The position numbers and the translations under genes were made by a program. The notes under the pieces were generated by a model. It made no database searches. It was not told the DNA's origin and saw nothing but the letters and a program-made list of their open reading frames with translations. Below, piece after piece: positions 38,618 through 46,124 of a stretch of 46,648 nucleotides of DNA; the stretch's first letter is position 1; each line of letters starts with the position of its first letter. This DNA comes from CAYLXX01 sp964387955 (GTDB taxonomy: Bacteria > Patescibacteriota > Microgenomatia > UBA1406 > GWC2-37-13), in assembly GCA_964387955.1 (NCBI GenBank), contig CAYLXX010000004.1, positions 1 through 46,648 of the forward strand, in the 5' to 3' direction.

Positions 38618-40530
38618 ATGTTAGGTCTCGGCAAGAAAAAAACCAATAGCTACGCCAACAAACCTCTCCCGCCAGGTGTGCAAGGAGTCTCCAATCTTAT
38701 GACCAAAGGTGCAGTTGGTATAAACGATATTATTGCGCCGTCTTTTGTCGAAGTGGATTTTAATAGTATAAAAATAGACGATAAAATNNNNNNNNNNNNN
38801 NNNNNNNNNNNNNNNNNNNNNNNNNNNNNNNNNNNNNNNNNNNNNNNNNNNNNNNNNNNNNNNNNNNNNNNNNNNNNNNNNNNNNNNTTGCGCCGTCTTT
38901 TGTCGAAGTGGATTTTAATAGTATAAAAATAGACGATAAAATCTATCGCACGCTTTATGTTGTCGGCTATCCACGTTATGTGAACGCTAACTGGCTTTAC
39001 AACTTGATTACATTTGATCATCCGCTGTATGTGTCGATGTTTATTTACCCAACTGAAGCTAAAGCAGTGCTTGATGAATTGAAACGCAAAATTGCAGAGA
39101 TGGAGGCGACGATTGAAACCGATATTAAAGCGGGTAAAGTGGTCGATCCGACAGTGCAAGTGGCGCTCGATGACGCATTATCCTTGCAGGCAGAATTAGC
39201 CAAGGGGGCCGAACGTTTTTTTCAGTTTGGGTTGTATATCACCATTCCTGCCGATTCTTTGCAAGAGTTAAATCAAATTTCCAAAGAAATTGACGCGACG
39301 TTATCATCGCTTCTTATTGTCGCCAAACAAGCCACTCTCCAGATGGAGGAGGGGTTTAAATCGACACTGCCTATGTTTTACGATAAACTCCAAGTCTGGC
39401 GCAATATGGACACTACTTCACTGGCTATGACGTTTCCATTTTCTACAGCATCCTTAACCCGTAACGAAGGTATTATGTACGGCATCAATCAGCATGATGG
39501 GAGCTTAATCATTTTTGATCGTTTTATGCTTGAAAACGCTAATTCAGTTATTCTTGGAAAATCAGGCGGTGGTAAAAGTTTTCTTGTGAAGCTCGAAACA
39601 GCCAGGCAACTCATGATGGGCGTTGATGTGATAATTATTGATCCGGAGAATGAATATAAAAAACTGTGCGAATCAATGGGTGGGGAATTTGTCGAGTTCC
39701 ATGCCAATTCGGCTTACAAAATGAATCCATTTGAGTTGACAACTGTGAACCCCGAACCAGATGAGTTATCCAATAAAATTCTCGATCTTCATAGTTTGAT
39801 GCGTGTCATGATGGGGGAACTTACTCCTTCCCAAGATGCGTTGCTTGATCGTGCACTTGTATTAACCTATCGAGAAAAAGGCATTACTCAGGACCCGCAA
39901 ACTTTCAAGACTGAGCCGCCTCTGCTTGAAGATGTCTACAAAATTTTAATCGGTATGGAAACTCCTGAGGCAAAAGAATTGGCGGACCGACTGGAAAAAT
40001 ACGTCAAAGGATCAGCTGGTGGAATTTTTAATCAACAATCAAGTTTTGATATTAAAAATCAATTTACTGTGTTTGGGATTCGCGACTTGGAGGAAAATCT
40101 TCGACCTGTGGCTATGTATATTGTGCTTGATTACATCTGGAATCGTATCCGTCGAGAAAAGAAAAAACGTGTACTTGTAGTGGATGAGGCTTGGTACCTA
40201 ATAAAAAATAAAGACTCGGGTTCATACTTGCATAGTTTTGCTAAACGAGCGCGCAAATATTTACTTGGATTAACAACAATCACTCAGGACGTTGAAGACT
40301 TTTTAGCAACCGATGAGGGGAGAGCTATCATCACCAACTCTAGTTTGCAGATTATCTTAAAACAATCTTCCTCTGCCGTTGATAAAATCACTGAAACATT
40401 TTATCTCACAGGCGGCGAAAAACATTTCTTACTTGCTGCAGGCGTAGGAGAGGGTCTGTTTTTCGCCGGCCAATCACATGTGGGCTTCCAAGTCATCGCC
40501 TCCGAAGAAGAAAAAGGGTTGATAGAATAA
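38618..40530 (+). CDS. VirB4-like conjugal transfer ATPase (interrupted only by an assembly gap)
   Basis: VirB4 ATPases power pilus assembly and substrate transfer in type IV secretion systems. The gene looks split by 100 N (38788-38887), but the 55 bp before the gap (38733-38787) recur exactly after it (38888-38942). Removing one copy and the N (155 bp) puts both parts in one frame and gives 585 residues. Motifs are Walker A G-K-S-G-G-G-K-S-F and Walker B V-L-V-V-D-E-A-W-Y-L, with D-P-E-N-E-Y between. It is third in the PrgI-TraC-VirB4 operon. Its last 57 bp overlap the convergent RHH gene. Confidence 0.92.
38733..38942. other. Scaffold gap flanked by a 55-bp duplicated overlap
   Basis: Bases 38733-38787 and 38888-38942 are identical 55-mers on either side of exactly 100 N. 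This is the trace of two contigs that overlap by 55 bases but were scaffolded with a fixed gap. The true sequence is 155 bp shorter and has no gap here. Confidence 0.95.
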
Positions 40531-40743
40531 ATTACTTAACTTTCTCTGCATCCATTTATCCATGAGTTCTTGTACTTCTTCGCGAGTAATATTTCTTTTA
40601 GCGTTTGGCATGTCTGCGACTGCTTGAAAAATAAGATGCCTTACGAAGGCAGCTTGCGTCATGCCGTAGCTGCTAGCTTTTTCTTCAAGAAGTTTTTTGA
40701 TTTGAGGTGGCAGAGTAACTTTCACCTCTGTTTGTTTTCCCAT
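40474..40743 (-). CDS. Ribbon-helix-helix (RHH) DNA-binding protein
   Basis: This 89-residue protein has an RHH domain (about 5-50): E-V-K-V-T-L-P-P-Q-I-K-K-L-L-E-E-K-A, then M-T-Q-A-A-F-V-R-H-L-I-F-Q. RHH dimers bind palindromic operators through the N-terminal strand. Helical residues follow to about 75. A 44-bp interrupted dyad overlaps its own -10 (TAGAAT, 40758-40753, 9 nt before the ATG), which suggests autorepression. The C-terminal coding end overlaps the VirB4-like gene by 57 bp, so the two genes are mutually antisense at the tail. Confidence 0.85.
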   Translation of the reverse strand: MGKQTEVKVTLPPQIKKLLEEKASSYGMTQAAFVRHLIFQAVADMPNAKRNITREEVQELMDKWMQRKLSNLFYQPFFFFGGDDLEAHM

Positions 40744-40787
40744 TTGTCCCGTATTCTACCATTGGATTGGGGTAGATTAAAGGACAA
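40744..40787. promoter_or_regulatory. 44-bp two-part operator dyad of the RHH gene
   Basis: The sequence reads TTGTCC-N6-CTACC-N10-GGTAG-N6-GGACAA, so both outer and inner arms are perfect inverted repeats with equal spacing. It covers the -10 of the RHH gene and begins at the base next to its ATG. Confidence 0.75.
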
Positions 40788-40864
40788 AACGATTTTATTA
40801 CTCACCTAAGATAGAGCAATGGGACGTTTCATATGAGCTTAAAATCTGCTACCATTATAGATGC

Positions 40865-42535
40865 ATGAACAAACTGCCGTATATCCGCCGTGGTTCGTCT
40901 GGTGGGATGGATTTTTCTCCAGACTCCAAAAATCCCTCAGGCGCGCCGCTTTTTCTTTTTCTCACCATTGTTGGGATATGTTTTATTGTGATGATTTTGA
41001 GATTGTTTCAACTGACCATTGTTAAAGGAACACATTATCGATCGTTAGCCGAAGAAAACAGAATACGTGAAATTGTTATTGAGCCAAAACGGGGGACAAT
41101 CACCGACCGCAAAGGCGTTGTCCTTGCTCAAAATTTTGATGCCGATTTAAATGCCAAAGGTGAGCGCTTGCCTTCACGAAGAAGTTATTCAGATCCAGAG
41201 ATTTTTGCGCATCTTATCGGCTATCGGCAAATCGGTGATAAAAATGATCTTGATCACGACGTATGTATCAATAAATTAAAAAGCGGTTTTAAAGTCGGCA
41301 AAAAAGGCGCCGAAAAATTATTTGAATGCACTCTCCGGGGTGATTATGGTAAAAAACTGATCGAAGTTGATGCCGCCGGTAAGTTAGTTAAAACGCTGAC
41401 TGTGATCCCTCCTAAAGACGGTATTACAGTCAAACTGGCAGTCGATGCCGAGCTCCAAAAAAAAGCTTATGATCTGATAAAAGATAAAAAAGCAGTGGTC
41501 GTGGGAATGCGTCCTCAAACAGGCGAGGTATTGATACTTGCTTCTTCTCCTTCATTTGATCCACAGGTTTTTGAAGATAGTGATGTCAAAACTATCGAGT
41601 CGTATTTTAAAGATGAAAATAAGCCACTATTCAATCGCGCCACCGAAGGCACATATCCGCCTGGTTCAACTTTCAAAATCACGATTGCAGCTGGTGCTTT
41701 GCAAGAAAAAGCCATTACTCCTAAAACACAAATTGAAGATACTGGCGAAATTCAAGCCGGTCCAACTAAATTTGGTAACTGGTATTTTATCGAATACGGT
41801 AAAAAAGAAGGCATGCTTGATATCGTGAAAGGCATTCGCCGCTCAAACGACATATTTTTTTATAAAACTGGTGAAGCACTGCGACCAGAGCGCATAAAAA
41901 AATGGGCGACTATCTTTGGTTACGGTCATACCAACGGCATTGGTCTGGCCGAGGCAGAGGGGACTGTGCCTTCTCCTTTCTGGAAAGCAGATGTGCTGAA
42001 AGAGCAATGGTATACCGGAGATACATACAATCTCTCCATTGGTCAAGGGTACTTACTTGCAACGCCACTGCAAGTTGCGTTATCAACTATGCCGTTTGCT
42101 AACGGCGGGTATTTTTGTCAGCCGAGACTCCTGAAAATTGATCAAACAGGCAACTTGCCAACTGACTTACAAGATTATGCGACTGCCCATTGTGAAAAAG
42201 TACCTGTTTCTCAGGAGTATCTTGATCTGGTACGTAAAGGTATGACAGAAGCCTGTTCTACAGGCGGTACCGGTTATCCGCTTTTTGATTTCAAAGTCAA
42301 TCGCGGCGGCAAAGAAGAAAAAATTCAAGTGGCCTGCAAAACCGGTACCGCCGAGTCTCACGGCGAATCAAAAGCACCTCACGCCTGGATTACTGTGTAT
42401 GCGCCCGCAGATCCCACCACCAGCGAACCCGAAATTGTGTTGACCGTCTTAGTCGAAGAGGGCGGTCAAGGATCGGATGTCGCAGGGCCAATCGCACGCG
42501 ACATCCTCAAAGCTTATTTCGAACGCACCCAATAA
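40865..42535 (+). CDS. Penicillin-binding protein 2-like transpeptidase
   Basis: This class B PBP cross-links peptidoglycan during elongation or division. The 556-residue protein has one N-terminal transmembrane helix (about 28-50), a short dimerisation region with E-P-K-R-G-T-I-T-D-R-K-G (about 77-88), and a transpeptidase domain. The catalytic motifs are S-T-F-K (Ser in P-P-G-S-T-F-K), R-S-N-D (S-x-N) and K-T-G-T-A-E. It is shorter than typical PBP2 and has no PASTA domain. Assignment to MrdA or FtsI type is not certain. It is a lone gene; ATTATAG precedes the ATG. Confidence 0.92.
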   Translation: MNKLPYIRRGSSGGMDFSPDSKNPSGAPLFLFLTIVGICFIVMILRLFQLTIVKGTHYRSLAEENRIREIVIEPKRGTITDRKGVVLAQNFDADLNAKGERLPSRRSYSDPEIFAHLIGYRQIGDKNDLDHDVCINKLKSGFKVGKKGAEKLFECTLRGDYGKKLIEVDAAGKLVKTLTVIPPKDGITVKLAVDAELQKKAYDLIKDKKAVVVGMRPQTGEVLILASSPSFDPQVFEDSDVKTIESYFKDENKPLFNRATEGTYPPGSTFKITIAAGALQEKAITPKTQIEDTGEIQAGPTKFGNWYFIEYGKKEGMLDIVKGIRRSNDIFFYKTGEALRPERIKKWATIFGYGHTNGIGLAEAEGTVPSPFWKADVLKEQWYTGDTYNLSIGQGYLLATPLQVALSTMPFANGGYFCQPRLLKIDQTGNLPTDLQDYATAHCEKVPVSQEYLDLVRKGMTEACSTGGTGYPLFDFKVNRGGKEEKIQVACKTGTAESHGESKAPHAWITVYAPADPTTSEPEIVLTVLVEEGGQGSDVAGPIARDILKAYFERTQ

Positions 42536-42606
42536 TTTTAATTCTTACATAACTCTATCGCGATCTTTGTATAATAACGCAACAAAATTTTTTATACTTA
42601 TGCAAT

Positions 42607-43290
42607 ATGTATAGTAGTCAAGAAACAGCACCAAGAGAAATTGTATTGCCTCAGCCGATTGAGATCAGGCCGGCTGTTCGGGAAGATTCTATAATGATTC
42701 TTCGCAACATAGGTAGATGTCATCTCGAAGAATACCTTGATGATCTGGAAGGCGCTAGTGCCGATGCTGCTATCAAGCCTCCTAGTTGGGATGAATATCG
42801 TGAGCTACTTGACGATATACTCGAAGACCCCGATGGCAAAGATACGATTCTTGTCGGTCAAACTTCTTCTGGAAAAGTTGTCTCTTCTTTGGCAATTCGC
42901 GAGAAGCCAGAATCATACCTTAAAGACTCTATTGGTAGATTGCGCAGAGGTTCCGGTAAAGATAATCCTTTAGTTGTGCAAGCCTGGCTTGATATGCATG
43001 CTCAAGAAGCGGGTTGGTTCACCGCATTTTATACAGATCCTGATATACAACACAAGGGCATCGGTAAGCGAGAATGGGCCGATGGACTACAGCATCTCGT
43101 ACAGGAAAATAAAAAAGGTGTTGTCTATTATACGAATCGTAAAAGAGGCAAACAATTCACCGAGAAATATTTCCCAGACTTTATTCTGAATAAATCAAGT
43201 AGGCGCGGCACTATGATTGTTTACTTGCCTTTAGATAACCCTGAAGTACAAGGTTTCATGGATCAATGGAAATCGATTGCTTTTTCGTAG
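42607..43290 (+). CDS. GNAT-family N-acetyltransferase
   Basis: This 227-residue protein has a GNAT-like core. I-E-I-R-P-A-V-R-E-D lies near residue 20, and there is a strand pair around T-I-L-V-G-Q-T-S-S-G-K-V-V-S-S-L. The acetyl-CoA region is F-Y-T-D-P-D-I-Q-H-K-G-I-G-K-R (about 140-154), whose last residues form the R/Q-x-x-G-x-G/A-type loop. The substrate is unknown. TATACT (42593-42598) ends 8 nt before the ATG. Confidence 0.8.
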   Translation: MYSSQETAPREIVLPQPIEIRPAVREDSIMILRNIGRCHLEEYLDDLEGASADAAIKPPSWDEYRELLDDILEDPDGKDTILVGQTSSGKVVSSLAIREKPESYLKDSIGRLRRGSGKDNPLVVQAWLDMHAQEAGWFTAFYTDPDIQHKGIGKREWADGLQHLVQENKKGVVYYTNRKRGKQFTEKYFPDFILNKSSRRGTMIVYLPLDNPEVQGFMDQWKSIAFS

Positions 43291-43318
43291 TTCATCTGAT
43301 ATATTTTCAGGAAATCTA

Positions 43319-43894
43319 ATGAAAGTCTATTTCGCGGCCTCACCCCGTGGAACAGCACAGCACAACGCCTTCTATAAAAAAATCTTCAACGAGATACGCG
43401 CTCTTGGTTTTACTCATGTTGATGATGACGTGGTTAAATATAATTACGTCGAGCTTGTGAGCAATGTGAATAAAAATAACAAAGCTTATACAGAATACGC
43501 GAACAAAAAGTTACATAGCGTTCAGACAGCCGATATCTGCATTTTTGATGTGTCAGACCCCAGTCTGGGCATCGGTTTTCTCATCGAGCGCGCGCTCCAG
43601 TTTGCCAAACCAGTCATCATGCTCTACTACTACAAAAACCACTTTCCCTTCATGTTTGCCGGCCTTGAGGATGATAAGCTGATTTTACGCAGTTACAACG
43701 AAAAAAATCTCAAAAAAGTCCTGAAAGATAGCCTTGATCAGGCTCGTCAGCGCCGTGATCGCCGCTTCAATTTTTTTATCAACCCCAAGCTCCTAGATTA
43801 CATCGAAGACGCGAGTCATAAACAAGGCGTCACCAAATCCAAATTCATCCGCAACCTGATCCTCGAGCACATGCGTAGTGCTCCTTCTGATTAG
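43319..43894 (+). CDS. Nucleoside 2-deoxyribosyltransferase-like domain fused to an RHH domain
   Basis: This 191-residue protein joins two domains. Residues 1-140 resemble nucleoside 2-deoxyribosyltransferases: M-K-V-Y-F-A-A-S-P-R-G at the start, T-A-D-I-C-I-F-D-V-S-D-P-S-L-G-I-G-F-L-I-E-R-A with a Glu (90) at the usual catalytic place, and K-P-V-I-M-L-Y. Residues of about 147-188 form an RHH DNA-binding domain (R-R-F-N-F-F-I-N-P-K-L-L-D-Y-I-E, then V-T-K-S-K-F-I-R-N-L-I). I infer a nucleotide-sensing transcription factor. The ATG at 43319 has AGGA 7 nt upstream. Two palindromes lie just downstream. Confidence 0.82.
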   Translation: MKVYFAASPRGTAQHNAFYKKIFNEIRALGFTHVDDDVVKYNYVELVSNVNKNNKAYTEYANKKLHSVQTADICIFDVSDPSLGIGFLIERALQFAKPVIMLYYYKNHFPFMFAGLEDDKLILRSYNEKNLKKVLKDSLDQARQRRDRRFNFFINPKLLDYIEDASHKQGVTKSKFIRNLILEHMRSAPSD

Positions 43895-44008
43895 AAGATA
43901 TTTTCCTCAATTTCCTATGTATCATTAAAGTGTATATTATGGGTACTTACTAGAGCAACCACCTCCTTTTCCGTCTACTTTCTCCCACCGAAAAGCGTTA
44001 TTTTATAT

Positions 44009-44022
44009 TAACCTATAGGTTA
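44009..44022. promoter_or_regulatory. Palindrome 1: TAACCTATAGGTTA
   Basis: This is a perfect 14-bp palindrome of half-site TAACCTA followed by its complement. It is a candidate operator and carries the same half-site as palindrome 2 in reverse order. Confidence 0.55.
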
Positions 44023-44123
44023 TATTGATCAAAATATAATATATTCACTTGTGTTAAAACTCAACTTTTTTAGCCTTGAATTTTATAAACATACATACTT
44101 AATATGTAGAAATATTCATTTTT

Positions 44124-44137
44124 ATAGGTTAACCTAT
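44124..44137. promoter_or_regulatory. Palindrome 2: ATAGGTTAACCTAT
   Basis: This is a perfect 14-bp palindrome with the half-sites of palindrome 1 placed tail to tail instead of head to head. Its centre is 115 bp from that of palindrome 1 and it lies about 80 bp before the start of the surface-repeat gene. Confidence 0.55.
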
Positions 44138-44214
44138 TGAAATACTTATAGTGATATGCTATGATAGAAGTATAGAAATGACCTTGATCTTACAAAATTT
44201 GTTATAGTAAATGT

Positions 44215-45567
44215 ATGGATCAAGGCAAAGCAGAACAACTAAAGGATATTTTAGGAGTTTTAGAAAGCAAAAGCGGTATGAAAGAAGCCATTTCTCCTCA
44301 AAATCGACCCTCTCTTTTAAATCAATTTAACTTCAATGATGTTGCTATGCAGCCTCCGGTTGAGCCGAAATCCCCAAGACCGCCGATGGCATTTGACCAA
44401 GAACTTTCTCCTACAGAAGCTACACCCAACGCTACTCCTTTTGACCGATTTGCACCACCAGGTAAGCTCGTGCCTGTCGAAGATCGTCAACCTGAGCCTA
44501 CATTTGTAGACCGTCACCCAAAAACAAGTAAAGTTGTCCGAGGTGTTGTGACGTCAGGTATGTTGCTTGGAGGCATGACAGCTGTAGTTGATTCTGCCAA
44601 TGCTCAATCAGCACCTCCTCAAGGACAAGAAGTGAAGGCATATACCACACCTGCACTTGATGCCTTTCCTTCACGAACATTTAACGAGACAAATCATACC
44701 GTACAGGGTCAATTTCTCGATTATTGGGATCAGCACGGCGGATTATCTCAGCAAGGATTCCCGATATCTGAGCCAATGTCTGAGGTATCAGATACCAATA
44801 ATAAGCCATACACCATGCAATATTTTGAGCGTGCGGTCTTCGAGCTTCACCCCGAGAATCAGGCACCAAATGATGTCGAGCTCTCACTTCTGGGACAATT
44901 TAGATATAAGGAGAAATATCCCGCAGGTGCCCCCAATCAAAATCCCAATACTACACCGGGTTCAGAACTTTTTAAGGAAACCAATCATCGAGTAGGGGGA
45001 AAATTTCTTGATTACTGGAAAACTCATGGCGGTTTAGCTCAGCAAGGATATCCCATCTCAGAAGAATTTACCGAAGTGTCTGATCTTGATGGTAAGCCAT
45101 ATAAGGTGCAATATTTCGAGCGCGCAGTCTTCGAGTATCATCCAGAGAATGCTGCTCCTTACGATGTGCTTCTCTCACAGTTGGGTAAGTTTGAGTACGA
45201 CAAAAAACACGGGGTAAATAATAAAGTTGAGTTTGATATTACCAAAGATAGAAATATAGATCAGGGCACAAACTGGACTTTTTCTAGCCATAAAGATGCN
45301 NNNNNNNNNNNNNNNNNNNNNNNNNNNNNNNNNNNNNNNNNNNNNNNNNNNNNNNNNNNNNNNNNNNNNNNNNNNNNNNNNNNNNNNNNNNNNNNNNNNC
45401 CAAGTAAGGAATATAAAAAAATCGATCCGGGTTCTGTAAAAAATACGTTAATCCTTGGGACAATTGTCATGGCTTCTAAAAGTATTCAAGAAGATAGAGA
45501 CTTTCAATTTAAAACACCAGGTTGGACCATTTTGGTAGATAATACTGATATTCTTCTTAATCCTTAA
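44215..45567 (+). CDS. Surface protein with two 'ETNH-YFERAVFE' repeats, containing an assembly gap
   Basis: The protein has a hydrophilic N-terminal part (about 1-100) and an internal signal or anchor helix (about 106-131, ending S-A-N-A-Q-S). Two tandem repeats of about 65-80 residues follow, each with F-x-E-T-N-H, F-L-D-Y-W, H-G-G-L, Q-Q-G, P-I-S-E, Y-F-E-R-A-V-F-E and H-P-E-N. I recall similar repeats in exported Chloroflexota proteins, where they occur next to other extracellular modules. A gap of 100 N (45300-45399) lies before the last part, so length and frame across it are not known. TATAGT (44203-44208) ends 6 nt before the ATG. Confidence 0.75.
   Translation: MDQGKAEQLKDILGVLESKSGMKEAISPQNRPSLLNQFNFNDVAMQPPVEPKSPRPPMAFDQELSPTEATPNATPFDRFAPPGKLVPVEDRQPEPTFVDRHPKTSKVVRGVVTSGMLLGGMTAVVDSANAQSAPPQGQEVKAYTTPALDAFPSRTFNETNHTVQGQFLDYWDQHGGLSQQGFPISEPMSEVSDTNNKPYTMQYFERAVFELHPENQAPNDVELSLLGQFRYKEKYPAGAPNQNPNTTPGSELFKETNHRVGGKFLDYWKTHGGLAQQGYPISEEFTEVSDLDGKPYKVQYFERAVFEYHPENAAPYDVLLSQLGKFEYDKKHGVNNKVEFDITKDRNIDQGTNWTFSSHKDXXXXXXXXXXXXXXXXXXXXXXXXXXXXXXXXXXPSKEYKKIDPGSVKNTLILGTIVMASKSIQEDRDFQFKTPGWTILVDNTDILLNP
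45300..45399. other. Scaffold gap of unknown true size (100 N)
   Basis: The run is exactly 100 N. Unlike the gap at 38.8 kb, I see no shared sequence on its flanks, so real sequence is missing. The frame seems open across it, but that depends on the placeholder length. Confidence 0.95.
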
Positions 45568-45631
45568 AGGAATTATTCTAAAACAGCTTGCTCACCCTTG
45601 ACAATACTGTATTTCTGCTACAATAAATGGT

Positions 45632-46123
45632 ATGAATTCCCGGTTGGGTATTATACTCATTGTACTTCTTCTAATTGTTGGGATAAATATCATCTTGGGC
45701 ATTACTTTTTTTAAACCAGAGATTTTACCTATTGGAAAAAAAGAAACAATAACTCCCTCAGCTCCCAAGCCCTTTTCCGTTACCAAGCTTACACCTCTTA
45801 GTGCAGGTAGTCCATTTGACGCACCAATTAAAAATCCAGGTAAACAAACTGCGCTTTATACAGTTACTGGAAGAATTTCGGAAATGGTAGAAAGTCCGAA
45901 GAAAGATGGGTATCTAATAAAAATATTAAAAGATAATGGTCAATTTCTAGAAGAGACTCCTTTTGTTTCCAAAAGCCTGAAACCTCATGTAGTGTATAGA
46001 ACAGGTGGTGGGAAAGACATTAGTATGTCTGAAATTGATAAGAGTGATTTTGCCTTAATATCTCTAAATATTAATACAGTTACAAAAGAAGTAATAGTTA
46101 CTGCGATTCAAATAACAAGATAA
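45632..46123 (+). CDS. Membrane-anchored hypothetical protein (163 aa)
   Basis: I do not recognise this protein. It has an N-terminal membrane helix (about 5-27), a Ser/Pro/Lys-rich spacer (about 36-68) and an exported beta-rich domain (Y-T-V-T-G-R-I-S-E-M-V and L-I-K-I-L-K-D-N-G-Q, ending I-V-T-A-I-Q-I-T-R) that resembles a small OB- or barrel-like fold. TACAAT (45619-45624) ends 7 nt before the ATG, with TTGACA 15 bp upstream of it. Its stop is one base before the next ATG, so the two are translationally coupled. Confidence 0.65.
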   Translation: MNSRLGIILIVLLLIVGINIILGITFFKPEILPIGKKETITPSAPKPFSVTKLTPLSAGSPFDAPIKNPGKQTALYTVTGRISEMVESPKKDGYLIKILKDNGQFLEETPFVSKSLKPHVVYRTGGGKDISMSEIDKSDFALISLNINTVTKEVIVTAIQITR

Positions 46124-46124
46124 T

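Larger units (their letters stand above)
43895..44214. other. 320-bp AT-rich intergenic region
   Basis: No gene is visible. It holds the two palindromes described separately, several AT-rich -10-like sequences, and the -10 (TATAGT, 44203-44208) of the surface-repeat gene. No terminator hairpin is evident after the RHH-fusion gene. Confidence 0.6.

Noticed and set aside
38733..38942. A 55-bp direct repeat inside the VirB4-like gene
   Set aside because: It flanks exactly 100 N, and merging the copies restores the reading frame, so it is a scaffolding artefact and not biology.
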